Shown piece by piece: positions 35,287 to 48,253 of a stretch of 64,000 bases of DNA. The DNA is from Gymnopus androsaceus JB14 (lineage: Eukaryota > Basidiomycota > Agaricomycetes > Agaricales > Omphalotaceae): the NCBI GenBank assembly GCA_009733575.1, contig ML769499.1, positions 1 through 64,000 on the forward strand, given 5' to 3'. Within the stretch, counting starts at the first letter, position 1, and every line of letters begins with the position of its first letter. The translations under genes and the position numbers were made by a program. The notes beneath the pieces were generated by a model. The model was given only the letters and a program-made list of their open reading frames with translations, was not told where the DNA came from and did not search any database.

Positions 35287-36965
35287 TCAGTACTGGATCA
35301 GGACTAACTGCATGTGTGAGACCCGGGTGCTTGGAAAGGAACTGGTGTGGAGAACGGTCAACTCGACGATGCCTCCTTCTCCTCTAGCTGAAGATGAAGA
35401 GAACCCTCCCGGACCATTGCTGGTCTCAGGGCCATTTTCAGGGTGACGACAGTTCACTAAAGGAATAAGTTTTTAGTAAGAAGAGGATAATTGCCCTGGG
35501 GAGAGAGTAAAAAAGCAAGCAAAGGAAGGGGAAACGTACAAGTAACAAGTAGAGAGAATGTATAAACTTTGGCGAGTATCATGTCCGTAATGACTACCAA
35601 GGCAAGGTGAGGTTAATAGTATCCAACTTGAGGTTGTACTGAACTTGCCATAATATAATCCGACGCTACTACGATTGAACAGACATATAGTAATGGCTTG
35701 AGCAAGGAGAGACAGAAGGTTGCATTCCACTGTCCGCAAGATGAGTCGACGGAAACGTCTGATGAGAAAGAAATTAGCAGAGACACTCGACGGAAATTCA
35801 GGACTAAACGTACCGCGGGGCACGGTAACTGGCTTGGGTTTTGTGCAGCTCAATTCGGAAACGGAGGCCCGGGTCAAGGTAGTAAATCATCGAGCCCGTA
35901 ATCAAGACATCTGCGCCTCTATTGAACATTTAGCCCCAGTACTTGTAGATTTTAATGCAGAGAAAACTTACACAGAACTTCCCAACCATATGTATCCCGC
36001 AGGTCTGGCGATTAGTTAGCGGTTAAACTGGTTTCTTACAAAGGAAGGCAAGTCCTGCACTTACAGGACAAGTGTGGAATGCGAAATGAGCTTTTGTGTT
36101 GCTGAGATGTATACGATCCAACAAACAATACCTGTGAAGATTCAAGGATATTTATGTCACAGGTGTTTGCTAGATGAAGAGAGGCGAGATTCCCGTACAC
36201 CAGCCCGATATGGAGAGGCATCCTATGACTACAGGTAAAATCCGATTTTTTTTCATGGACATTATCCAAAGGCGCCACGCATAGAAGAGCTGCACACTAA
36301 GACCACACGTTGTCCTGCAATTGGTGACGGTTAACCATTAGCATCAGCCCTTCAACCACAAATGCGGCCGGCTTTCTTACAAGAAGAAACCTTCAGCGGC
36401 ACCCGCCCAATGGGTGACCGCCAATATGGCGGGATCTGAAGAGGGTGGTTACTTAGTAAGTGACCAGAAGTATGGCTCCTGGGGCTCACTCCCGTAATTT
36501 GCGACAGCCCAGTCGTAAGTCCAAATACCTGGGAACATATCAGTAGGCTTGAAGCACAGATCAATGCAACGACAATAACACTGACCAGTTGCAATGGTGT
36601 CACAAATGCACATGCTGACACACAGAATAACTAGGACTTTGAACCACCATTTATCATTGGGGAACTTGGAGAAATAGGTCCATGCTAGTGAAAGGCAAGT
36701 TCATGTAGTTATCGCGAATGTGAGGGTCAATATAGGCTCAAGCACTCACTGGCACAAAGCACAATACCCATTGTTAAGTACTGTAACAACAGTACTTGAG
36801 CTCAAATCATGTCAGATCAGAGACTTGTACGAACCGAAAGGTAGTTGCTGACAACCTGTTGAGTGCCATTAGCTTCCTCAAATTTAGATTCGCTTCGAAG
36901 AGACCCACTACAGCTCCCACTGAAAGATTAATCTGGGTCTGCTCCACTGCAGAAAGGCTCGACAT
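35287..36965 (-). CDS. DUF6534 seven-helix membrane protein, copy E (intact)
   Basis: Twelve exons in the same phases as copy D sum to 954 nt, giving 317 aa (start ATG 36965-36963, stop TGA 35289-35287). Exon 9 (35918-35814) is 15 nt longer than in D, adding residues after YYLD in the DUF6534 block (GADVLITGSMIYYLD). Exon 11 uses the TCATTACGG start seen in several copies. Intron 10 has a GC donor. The C-terminus ends SHMQLVLIQY. It is convergent with ppo across a shared 3' flank, and its 5' flank matches those of copies A and D. Function unknown. Confidence 0.8.
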
Positions 36966-38067
36966 CTTGAAGTGATAGTGGTTTCTGTGAGTGAGTGGGT
37001 GGGAGGAAATACGCTGCCGAAATTTACTATCAGATAATTAATAAGTACAGATTACAGCTTAGTATATCTAGGGAACAAGGTTTACAGTACATTTTCGCCG
37101 AATCCCATTTTTGCTGTCTGAGAGTTAAGGAGTAAGGGTCAGGTCAGGGCCAGGGTCGTCTCGTAGTACACATTGGTCATGGCACCTGGCGGTGTACGTG
37201 GCCTCGTGTCAGGTAGGCTCAGCGAAGAAGCTCTTCTATTCGCCCAAGAAAATATTGGAAAGTGATTGGGAATTTTGAAAAATCGGCCTTTCCCCAGGCC
37301 TTCCTTCCAGTGACTATCCTTTTCATGAATGACCGAGATCTGGCAAATATATATAAGTATCCATTGGGCTCTGCCACTTGGCCATAGCGACATCACAAAC
37401 GCCAAGACAATTTTTCTTTATTCGCTCCTCCGTTCTCTTGCGTTAAAGCTCCTGCGTCAACTTATCCCGAGCTTCCCAGTGAGGGTTTGTCTGTTAGATC
37501 AGCCCATAAGTCTTCGAGTCAACTCCGAATGAGGGCCTGTGTTGCCTTGGGCGTCTCGTAGATCACAAGTGCAGCGCTCTCCATATATTCCATGTCCCGG
37601 AGTTCACTGCGTGCGCGATTGAGCTGGCTTGTCAGCGGGCATCGAGCGGAGTGCATTGCGTTAGGCATAGCGAAGAAGCAAAATGTTTTTCCCATTGTAA
37701 AGGTACATACATAATACAAGAGACATATAATATATTCTGACGCAGACAATAAGACCGGTCACCTTGGATATATCAACATTCATTCCTATATCCTATGTAG
37801 TTGAGAATTATAAGCAGATTATTTAATATCACTACAAAAGTTAGCATAAGATATGAGGATAATTTGGAAGGAAGAATAGAACACACGGGTGGATCGGGTT
37901 ATTGGGGGTCTCGTTTATTCTGTGGCGTGAGTGAAATAAGTGAGATAGCAAGCTCAAGCCAAACTCGCATACCACCGTGCCCTTTAGAGAGTCTCGCTAG
38001 CCATAATTCTCCGTGAAAGTAGTTGCATCATACTGGCGATAAGACAACATGGCTATCAAATTCATTG
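36966..38067. repeat. DUF6534 5' flank (copy E) and repeat fragments
   Basis: 36966-37200 is the inverted promoter-side flank also found at 4730-4974 and 21960-22241. 37560-37620 matches the TGGAGAACACTGC-type repeat of 4620-4700. 37860-38067 is the shared DUF6534 3' flank on the minus strand. No gene was recognised. Confidence 0.55.
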
Positions 38068-38102
38068 ATGGGACCGGCGTCATTTAATGACGCCAGTCCC
38101 AT
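38068..38102. repeat. short perfect-type hairpin
   Basis: 16-bp arms ATGGGACCGGCGTCAT and ATGACGCCAGTCCCAT are separated by 3 bp, with one mismatch. They lie just downstream of DUF6534 copy F, where other copies have a different sequence. It could be a terminator-like fold or a tiny insertion. Confidence 0.7.
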
Positions 38103-38193
38103 TGTCTGCTCCTGACAATCGCTGGTTGTTTCTCGTCTAATTCAGTTAGGTCTCGGAGAACCACCAGGATGAGTATGGGTGGACTAACTGGAT

Positions 38194-39807
38194 CTATGAA
38201 TCCCCGGTGCTTGGAAAGGAACTGGTGTGGAGAACAGTCAACTCGACGAGACCTCCTTCTCTTCTAGACACATAACTGGTCCCAGGGCCATTGTCAGAGT
38301 GACGAGAGTTCACTGAAGGAATAAGTATTAAGTAAAAAGAGAACAATCACGCTGGGAAGAGAGGAATAAGGAAAGTAAAGGAAGGGGAAACGTACAAGAA
38401 ACAAGTAGAGAGAATGTATAAACTTTGGCGAGTGTCATGTCCATGCTGACTACCAAGATGAGGTGAGATTGCGTGGTATCCAACTTGAGGTTTTGCTGAA
38501 CTTACCAAAATATAATCCGACGCTACTACGATTGAATAGACCAACGCCGATGCTTTGAACCAAAAGAGACAGAATGTTGCATTCCATTGTCAGGACGATG
38601 AGTTTACGAAAACGTCTACAAAGAAACCAGTTAGAACGTTGCAGAACGCCTGAGGGGAGTTCAGGACCCAGCCAAACGTACCCCGGGAGACGGTGGTCTT
38701 GTTGTGTTTTGTGTGGCTTGACTCGGAAACGGAGGTCAAGGTAGTAGATCATCGAGCTCGTGATTAAGATATCCGCGCCTCTATTGAATATTTGGTCCCA
38801 GTGTTTGCAGATGTTAATGGAGAAGAACTTACACGGAACCCCCCAGCCATATATAGACCACAGGTCTGACAATTGGTCAGCAGTGAAACTGAAATGAAGG
38901 CAAGTCCTACACTTACGGGAGAAGGGCCAAATCCGAGATGAGCTTGTGTGTCGCTAAAATGTATAATGTCCAACAACCGATACCTGTGCAGATCCAACAA
39001 TATTTAGTTCACAAGTATTTGCCAGATGAAAAGCGGCAAAATCCCCGTACACCAGCTCAATATGGAGAGACATCCTACAACCACGGGTAAAATCCAATTC
39101 TTTCTCATGGACATTATCCAGAGGCGCCACGCATAGAAGAGCTGCACAGTGAGACTACACATTGCCCTGCGAGTGGTAGCCGGTTAACCATTAGCGTTAG
39201 CACTGCAGCCACACAGCCGCTATCTCACATGAGGAAACCGTCGACGGGAATGGCCCAATGAATGAACGCCAGTGAAGCGGGATCTGAAGATTAAGGGTGG
39301 TGCTATTACCAATAGAATGGATTCTGAGACTCACTCGCGTAGTTTGCGACAGCCCAGTCATAAGTCCAGATACCTGTGAAAATAGTATCAGTAGGCTCGA
39401 AGGCAACTCGAAGGACAATAACAACAATACCAACCAGTTGCAATGGTGTCACATATGCACATGCTGACACAGAGAATAACTAGGGCTTTGAACCACCATC
39501 TATCAGTGGGGAACTTTGAGAAATAGGTCCATGCTGGTGGCAAGTTTGAGTAGTAAGCACCGGGAATGTGAGGGTCAAGGATCAAACACTCACCGGCACA
39601 CAGCACGATACCCATCGCTAAGTACTGTAATAACAGTACTTTGAGCCCAATTCATGCGAGGTAAGAGACTTGTACAAACTGAAAGGTTGTTGCTGACAAC
39701 CTGTTGAGTGCCGTTAGCTTCCTTACATTTAGATTGGCAAAGATACCCACTACTGCTCCCACTGAAAGATTAATCTGGGTCTGCTCCGCTGCAGAAAGCC
39801 CCGACAT
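38194..39807 (-). CDS. DUF6534 seven-helix membrane protein, copy F (intact)
   Basis: Twelve exons sum to 897 nt, 298 aa (start 39807-39805, stop TAG 38196-38194). It keeps all helices: LTMG replaced by LAMGIVLCA, RWWFKALVILCVSMCICD, NWILPVVVGCLSILSW, VYIWLGGSV, GADILITSSMIYYLDLRFR, KLIVLTMECNILSLL and KVYTFSLLVSLNSR. Intron 1 has the better GTATCT donor and intron 10 a GT donor. The tail is shortened (ends FPSTGDS). No lesion was found. Function unknown. Confidence 0.8.
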
Positions 39808-40990
39808 CTTGAAGCAATGGTGTCGCTATTGGGGTGAACAGTGAGTAGGATACGCCGAAACTTACTATAAGATAATTAATATGTATGTACAAATTATATC
39901 CCAGTGGGGGTAGATCGAGGGTAAAAGTTGAAATATAGTATTGTGCATAACTCGTCAAAGTATATTCAATTAAAAAACAGTAAGCGAGTTTCTTCCTTCA
40001 ACTAATGACAGTGAAATTCTCGCCGCATCGCTAGATCCGCCATTTTAGTTGTCTGGGAGCTGTATACTTCAAGTACAGGGTCCATACGGTCGGAGGCACC
40101 GGCCATGGCACAGGGGTGTACTCTTGGCCACTTCGTACAGTTGAAGTCGCATTAAAAACTGTCTTTGGACTTTTATATCATCAGTTGAAGAGTACTTGGC
40201 AAGGGAGGGGGCATGTATAGCGAAAAAAAGGTTGTCCGAGAAAATACTGGAAACGTTTAGGAATTTTTGAAAATCAAGCTTTCACTTAGGCTTTCTTCCG
40301 GTCCAGGCAATTACCTGTCCGGGTATTTTTCATGAATGAGCGACGGAAATCTAGATATACGAGGCTGAAACCACATTACTAGTGGCGGCGGCATTAAAAG
40401 TCACGGTGTCAACTATATTCGTTTGCTTCAACGACGTCGCATTATTGCCCAAAACTCAGCGAGATCCGTGAATAGGTTGCCAACATGATACCAACTCCGA
40501 GCTGGCCAGCAAGAACTTGCCTATGAAAGAATGAATAAGGCAGTTTTTTGACGTACTAGTACGAACTGGTGTCTACTGGCGTCCACTGTGACCGAGTCGA
40601 CTGATTTCCACGTCTGGAATCCCTTGTGAGTCTTGTAGATCACAGGAACCTGAACTAGCTGCAGCGCTCTCCATGTAATTCCATGTCCCGGAGTCCACTG
40701 CGCGAGCGATCTGAAGTGGGAAACACAGTATCTTCGGGAGCTGGTTACTGGTCGTAGGCTCGCAATCGCAACAGTTGGTTACTATGAAGGGCATCCAAAG
40801 TATACACGATATTCATTATCCGCGTACGGAGATAGCGATTGGCTAGCGAGATCCTTCGGCGGCGCAATACCCTCAGACTCGATCTTGATGCCTCGGGCTC
40901 CGTTATTCGTTCGATTATGCTTTGTTAATAGCGGGATTGACACAGAACTTGAAGATCTATAGAACAGATACAAGTAGAATGAATCCTGAA
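39808..40990. other. repeat-rich intergenic region
   Basis: 40190-40350 matches 53280-53440, both upstream of minus-strand DUF6534 copies (F and I). 40620-40710 holds another TGGAGAACACTGC-type repeat, inverted. No gene was recognised. Confidence 0.5.
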
Positions 40991-42440
40991 CTTGAAGTGC
41001 GAGTCTCAATCGCGTTCTGCGCAGGGAGTAGAGCTTGGTCAAAGCTTGCCGTCGTACGAGGTTGACGTTGAGAGAAAAATAGGTGCGCTTGAGCGCTTAT
41101 TTAACTTTTCCCTCCGACATGCAACATTTCAATTCTCGGTAAAGCTGCTCTTTAAAATTAAGCCAAGTTCGGACACTCAAGCCAAGAATAGAGACGTAAC
41201 GAGTAACGATGCTTGGGGACCGTCTGGCACAGCTTCAAATGAGATATCCAACTTGACGTATACTGTATAACAAGTAAGTGCTTTTGTCATTTCTGGAGCC
41301 AGGATTTACCTATTTCCATAGGGGAGACTTCGTGGAAACGTTGGACAAGAGACTGAATGACAAGGGCAAGAGCTGGAGACATGTCTCCAAAGTGTGTCCC
41401 GATCGTACTTTCGCCATGTAGTGCGGAATTCACGTTCAATTCTAGAGCCTCACCGTCCCCGACTGCTGTCTACACCAGGGCTCGGAGAACGTCGTCATCT
41501 ACTTACCATTCCTCAGCAAGAACAACTTGACACTCATGTCGGAGCTCGGTGATAGAAATGCAAATCCAGAGTATCAACGGATCGGTATGGAGCTTCAAGA
41601 GTTGACCATCGACTTTTGTGAGTATCTACAAATTTCTCCCAGTACAACTCTAATGAAGCGAATCCAGTGTACAAGGACCGCCCGCATCCTCCTAGTGGAT
41701 ATCTATCTCTCTCTGCCTCCTCCAATCCAATTTCAGCTGAAGCTCCGAATTCATACACTCCCGGAACCTATGTCAACTACGCTTACCGTTCTGCTGATGG
41801 AAGCAACTACAACACTTTACTCCCCTCGATGGGTCAAGCTAGTACCCCATACGCGCGTTCCGATCCCGGTGCACTGCAGACAAATCTGAAAAATCTTCCC
41901 GATGTCAGTCTCGTATTTGACACTCTGTTGAAGAGACCTTCCAAGGCAGACGGAAAAGATGTAGAAGCCGATGGATTTACTCCTCATCCTGGAGGTGTAT
42001 CAAGCCTGCTTTTCGCCCTTGCAGATATCATCACATCTTCAACACGAATCAGCAGAATCCTACAGTCAACGATGCATCCTCATACCTCGATCTGAGTGTC
42101 ATTTATGGCAGCACTGAGGCACAAGTCCAGAGCGTTCGACGCAAGGACGACAATGGGAGGCCAGATGGTACCGGTAGACTTGACGAGGACGTTTTTGCTC
42201 GTGCCGCCCGCTACGTGCGCCCTTTTGGTGGTCTTTTCTCACTAATGTTCGTACCATGTTATATGCTCCACAATACCATACTAATTTATCGCAAAAAGCC
42301 TTATCACTTCCTACCCCGCGTTAAAGAAAGAAGATCATTATCCAAATCCAGGCATAAAGCTGTAGATTATTATCTCGTATTGTAGGAAAGGGTATTTCTG
42401 TAACGTTTCCAAAGGATTATATGTATGTACATTACACCAT
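40991..42440 (+). pseudogene. ENTH::ppo chimeric fragment, block 1
   Basis: 41000-41510 carries the ENTH segment (TSNDAWGPSGTA, SNLTY, then a LDKRLNDKGKSWRHV-type segment). It is joined at about 41510 to ppo coding sequence starting QQEQL, continuing with NANPEYQRIGMELQELTIDF, YKDRPHPPSGYL, YRSADGSNYN and DVEADGFTPHPGGV. A small deletion at 42030-42035 shifts the frame at the distal-His segment. After the position of ppo 31628 the sequence jumps to the ppo 3' flank (34734 onward), so about 3.1 kb including the catalytic Tyr and the whole P450 part is missing. Confidence 0.85.
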
Positions 42441-42799
42441 TGCGCATTCACATTATTTATTGCATCCAGACAGGGCTCGAGTGCCCAATGTATGTCTATC
42501 CTGCTGTTGATTAGCTGACGATTACAAGAGACTTCAATAACGAGTGTAAATGTAAGATATGAGGGATCGAGTCTCATTAATGTAAGTGGGATACTCAAGC
42601 TCAAGCCAAACTCGCCCGTAAGCCATACCGTCCTGTGTATGCTCTTAGTCTCGCTACCCAGATTTGCCGAGAGTGAAGAAAGATAGTTACTCATAGGAGG
42701 AGCGCTTCATGCTGGCGACAACACATGAGTATCAAATATATTGTCATTGAAGGCCGGTCGTTCCTGCCAATCGCTGGTTGTTTCTTGCCTAATTGGGAA

Positions 42800-44397
42800 T
42801 ATTCAGTCAGGACTCAGGGATGAGTACAGGATCTGGACTAACTGGATGTGTGAGACCCGGGTGCTTGGAAAGGAAGTGGTATGGGGAACGGTCAACTTGA
42901 CAATACCTTGTTCCCTTCTGGATGAAGAGAACCCTCCATTGCTGGTCCCAGGGCCACTGTCAGAGTGACGACAGTTCACTGAAAAGGTATTTAGTAATGG
43001 GGAGAGAATGAGGAAGGGGAAACATACAGGAAACAAGTAGAGAGAATGTATAAACTTTGGCAAGGATCATGTCTGCAGTTTCTACTAAGGAGGTTAAATT
43101 ACATCCAACTTAAGGTTGGACTGAACTTACCAAAATATAACCCCAAGCTACTACAGTTAAATAGACCAACAGTGATGGCTTGAGCAAAAAGGGACAGAAG
43201 GTTGCATTCTACTGTCCGGACAATGAGTTTGCGCAAACTTCTATGGAAAACCCAGTTGGAAGAAACACCCGACGGGAATTCAGGATTCATTCGGAAACGG
43301 AGGTCAAGGTAGTAGATCATTGAGCCTGTGATTATGACATCTGCGGCTCTGTTGAGCATTTAGCTCGAGCACTTAGGTTTTATTGGAGAACAACTTACAC
43401 GGAGCCCCCCAGCCATATGTAGACCACAGGTCTAACAATCAGTCAGCAGTTAAACTGGTTTATTGCAAAGCAAGACAAGTCCTGTACTTACAGGAGCAGG
43501 GTGAGATCCGAGGTGAGCTTGTGTGTTGCTATAATGTGTGCCATCCAACAACCGATACCTGCGAAGATTCAGGTGTTTGCTAGATGAAGAGCAGACAAGA
43601 TTCCATACACCAGCCCAATAAGGAGAGACATCCTATGACCATAGGTAAAATCCAGTTGTTTTTGATGGACATTATCCAAAGGCGCCACGCATAGAAGAGC
43701 TGCACAGTGAGACCACAGGTTGCCCTGCAGATGTTAACCGATTAACCATTAGCGTTAGCACTGCAACCACAAATTCAGCCGCTGAGCTATCTCTCACACT
43801 AGCAAACCTTCAGCGCGAAGCGCCCAATGGGTGAACGCCAATACAGCGGGATCTGAAGAATAAGGGTGGTTAGTAAGTGACCAAAAGCATGGCTCCCAGG
43901 CTCACTTGCGTAATTTGTGACAGCCCAGTCGTAAGTCCAGGTACCTGGGAACATATCAGTAGGCTTGAAGCACAGACCAATGCAACGACAATACTAAACA
44001 CCGACCAGTTGCAATGGTGTCACAAATGCACATGCTGACACACAGAATAACTAGGACTTTGAACCACCATTTATCATTGGGGAACTTGGAGAAATAGGTC
44101 CATGCTAGTGAAAGGAAAGTTTGCATAAGTATCGCGAAAGCGAGGGTCAATGTAGGTTCAAGCGCTCACTGGCAAAAAGCACAATTCCCATTGTTAAGTA
44201 CTGTAACAAAATTAATTGAGCTCAATTCATGCGAGACTCTAAAGACTTGTACAAACCGAAAGGCAGTTGCTGACTACCTGCATGCCAGTGTTGAGTGCCA
44301 TTAGCTTCCTCAAATTTGAATTCAATTCAAAGAGACCCACTACTGCTCCAACTGAAAGATTAATCTTGGTCTGCTCTGCTGCAGAAAGACCCAACAT
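42800..44397 (-). pseudogene. DUF6534 membrane protein, copy G (broken)
   Basis: It starts MLGLSAAEQTKINLS. The acceptor before exon 2 is destroyed (CTCAATTAATTTTG instead of CTCAAG plus TACTG). The end of exon 9 with its donor, and the start of the next intron, are deleted, so the DUF6534 block GADVIITGSMIYYLDLRFR-like runs into intron sequence. The second deletion is shared with copy J. Confidence 0.75.
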
Positions 44398-45140
44398 CTT
44401 GAAGTAATAATGTTTTCTGGTGTTGAGGAGAACAGTGAGTGTTTGGACAGGGTGGAAAGGTTGATAGGATAGGCCGAAACTCATATATAAGATGACAAAA
44501 TTAATTAGTCCAGATTACAGCCTGAGGACACTTAGATCAAGGGTAAATGTTGAAGACACATGTTCTTCCTTCAACCAATTACCGTAAATTCTCGCCGCAT
44601 CGCTAGAGGTACATTAAGGAGCGAGGTTGTATACATCTTGGCAATCGACCAATGCTCCTACTGTATCATAGCCTCTTGTCCTAATTTATTAGTGCCACTG
44701 GACAGGCATCGAACGGATATATCGGGAAAGGTCTTCATTTCCTTGAGCGACGGAGATCCGGCCAAAGCGATATATCCACTAGTGTTCATTGAGTCTGCCA
44801 TAGCGACATGACAAACACCATTGTCTCGATATTACCATATACCTCAGGCTCCATATAGAGTACGCTCCTCCGTTCTCTTGCATTCAAGCACCTGCATTTT
44901 TTGAATGGTCAAGACTAGGATGTAAAAGCTTAAATTTTATAAAATGAACACTACGGAACAATTTGAGAACTCCTGCAATAACAAGTCTACTTGTTTGCTT
45001 CACGATTGCCGGCAAGATCCATGAGAAAGGGAGCCTGAGAGTCTGAGACGTACGACGTACCAACCCTATCGAATCGAATAGTTTCCTGAGGGCTTGCCTG
45101 CCTGATTATGCTGTGAGATGCATGAAAAGGCAGACTTTCG
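44398..45140. other. intergenic, 5' flank of copy G
   Basis: 44530-44620 resembles the upstream regions of copies F and I. The remainder is unique-looking AT-rich DNA. No gene was recognised. Confidence 0.4.
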
Positions 45141-47505
45141 ACGTACCTGTATTGATTGGTCGGAGGCTTGTTCGCGTTCTGTGCAGGGAGTACAGCTTGG
45201 TCAAAGCTTGCCGCCTTACCTAGTGGTGGGAAAAATAGGCGCGCTTGAGTGCTATTTGACTTATCTCTCCGACTCTCAACATTGTAAAAATAACACCAAG
45301 GGCTACTCAGATACGCAAGCAAAGGTTCGGGACGCGACTAGTAGCGATGCTTGGGGACTGTCTGGCACAGCTTTAAATGAGATATCTAACTTGACGTATA
45401 ATCACTGTGGTCGGTGTAGATGCCCACCACCATAATCAGTAGTAAGTGCTTTTGTCCTTTCTGGACCCACACCTATTTCCATAGGGGTGGCTTTTTAGAA
45501 ATTATGGAAATGTTGGACAAGAGACTGAACGACAAGGGCAAGAACTGGAGACATGTCTTTAAAGTGCGTCCCGATTGTACTATCGCCACATAGTGCGAAA
45601 TTAACGTTCAATTACAGAGTCTCATTGTTCTCGACTACTGTCTACATCAAGGCTCGGAGAACGTCGTCATCTACTTCCGGGACAATATCTAACAAAAGGC
45701 GGCGAAGGTGCGACTGCTAGTTTTATCCTCAAAAAACACTACTCATCCTCTGCCAGCTGTAATCTCGCCAATTCCGCGGATATGACGCGAGCCCGTATCG
45801 AATCCCTGTTTGCCTCCTCCCCAAAATCACCTCTACAGGGACTCAACACACGACCGTTGAAACCGCCGACGTCCATTATGTCTACCAACCACTCGAGTAT
45901 CTATACATCTTCCTAATCACTAACAAAACTTCCAATATCCTTTTGGACATTGACACTCTTCATCTTTTCGCTCGCGTCGTTTCTGACATGTGCAGGACTG
46001 CTGACGAACGAGAGATTCTAAGCAAGTCGTTTGAGATTCTCGGCGCGTTTGATGAAGTCGTGAATATGGGCTTTAGAGAGAGGAGGTTGGAAGTGTCTTG
46101 GAGATGGAGAGTCATGAAGAAAAGATTCAGGAAATTATTTCCAGGGTAAGCAAGCCATAACTAACACTAACAATCACTCTCCACTAATTTATACTACCAG
46201 AACAAAGAAGCTGAAGCCAAGGAAAAACTCAACCGTCGTGCCAAGCAGTTGGAAATGCAACGTAGGGAGCAACAGCGTCGAATTGCTAGTTCAGGAGGAG
46301 GCGCAAGTGGATACCTTGGCGGGGGAATGACCAGTTATTCTGCTACTCAGATTCGACCGCTCCGGACCCAATACCGTCGCGTATCACTACATCCTCCCCA
46401 GCACCACTAATCAACATGTGGCTCTCTATGCTCAGGATCATTGGATTAATCATATTCTAAATGCACTTCTGTCAGACGAGACATTCTCGACGCCACGGGA
46501 GGAACTGCTCTTGAAACAACTTCCGTCTCTCCGGACATTTCTGCTTCTTCTACTCCTTCTGTTGCGGCCTCTCCTGCGGCTGTGCCAGCTTCTAGCAAGA
46601 GATGAAGTGTACCAGAAGTCGTAGCTGAGAGGTAGGCTACCCGTTCTTTTTTTTTTCCAATCATCAAATACTAAATAAAATCCCCTCAGTGTTCGCATCG
46701 TCATCAAAGAAGAACTCTCCCTCTCCCTCCTCCGAGGCAACGGGGTCCAATCAGAACCCAAAGACTACATGAACCTTCTCATATCCGACGCCGATCTCGC
46801 ACATATCGAGATCAGCCTCGCCCAGTCCCTTGCTGACTTTGGAAACAGTCTGCAGTTTAAACAGCATCCCAACGTGGCGAAATTCGCACCGGGAGGGGGA
46901 CGTGTAGTTGTGTTGAGGGATCCGTTGAGGGCTTTTCCTGTTGGGCAGAGCTTGGCTGTGTTGAAATGGAGGTATGCGGGTACGGATGAGAGTAATGTTC
47001 TTCTGTCGAGTGTGTGGGGTACATGCCTATCGTTTGATCGTCAATTGCTGGCCAACGCATTCTAATGATGGGACTTGCGAAGTTTCCATCGAGTACGAAC
47101 TCGAAAATGAAAGCGTCGCTTTGTACGACGTGGTCACCTCCATTCCTTTACCGTACGTCCCTGCCTCCATACTCATGCGAATCCTAATACATCCCACAGT
47201 AACGGCTCTTACCCAACCATCTCCTCCCACACCGGCGACCAGTCCCTAGCCCCTCCTCTCACTCAATCGCATGGATTGCAATCCCTCGGCATCTTTGTCG
47301 ACTCGGACACTAAATCCTGTTCACTTATATTCAACGTCAGCGGAGACGACGCAGGTGCATTCTTCCCTGTGGATGTATCGTTTGTTGGAAAAGGGAGTTT
47401 GGCGGGGGTGAATGTGGCGAGTATTGTAAAGACTGCGGGAAGGAATGTAGAGACGTTTTCGGTTGATTCGCTTTTGACTGTGGATGAGTACTTGGTTGTT
47501 TAGAT
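45141..47505 (+). pseudogene. ENTH::delta-COP chimera, block 4
   Basis: The ENTH segment at 45230-45690 (NNTKGYSDTQAKVRDATSS, then LSGTALNEISNLTYN, FLEIMEMLDKRLND and VVIYFRDNI) is followed directly by delta-COP from exon 2 to the stop at 47505. Lesions: a 3-bp loss and an extra G in exon 3 near 45768-45780; a shortened linker; and a foreign segment of about 70 bp at about 46410-46480 (containing a TAA) in place of the hinge. The mu-homology part is nearly intact (DLAHIEISLAQS, HPNVAKFAPGGG, LKWRYAGTDES, VSIEYELENES, FFPVDVSFVGKGS, LTVDEYLVV). Confidence 0.85.
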
Positions 47506-48253
47506 ATACAACTGCGTATAGCAACATCATAGTGCAGCCTCCACATTGGAGTACCTTGGGCGATGCAAGGTGATCGTCAAAAACCATCGTGAACTTGTTC
47601 GTCATCTAAAGCGGAAATCATCATTGGCAGAGTGATGCTCGCAATTTCCGACCTCGAGTAGGTCCAGTTGAATCGCGGTGAGCTGATATCCATGAGTTTA
47701 TAGAGTCTTGGCCCAATGCAGTCAAAATGTATCGCCCATAAATGTACCAGATACATATTCTAACGATTGGATATATAGGAACGGAACACAGGGCGTAAAC
47801 TTGCTCGGCATTTCCGTTCTTGAGTAGGTCCGGGTCCAGTGGATATAAAAGGTACAAGAGAATTCCTGGCACAGGCATGGGGATGGATATAGAGATATTG
47901 GTTAATTGAAGACTATAAACACATTAAATACAACTACAAAAATGAGTGTAAGATATGAGTATTATTTGGACAAGAAGATTAGAACAACACAGGGGCGGAT
48001 CGACCTGAGTGAGATAAACAAGCAACCGACCAGTATAATTCCTACAGTATAATTCCTATCCTAACCATCTGCCAATATGTACGTATCCCTTAATCTCGCT
48101 AGCCAAGTGAAGAAAAATCGTTCACTCTTGGGAGTAGCACCTCATACTGGCGGCAATACAACATGAGTATCACATTCATCATCATTGAACACCGGTCCCT
48201 TCGTTTGTTCCTGTACATCACTGGTTGCTTCCCGTCTAATTAGGAATATTTAG
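47506..48253. repeat. shared delta-COP / DUF6534 3' flanks
   Basis: 47506-47640 is the inverted form of 24290-24435, the delta-COP 3' end. 48080-48250 is the DUF6534 3' flank of copy H. Nothing coding was recognised between them. Confidence 0.55.
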
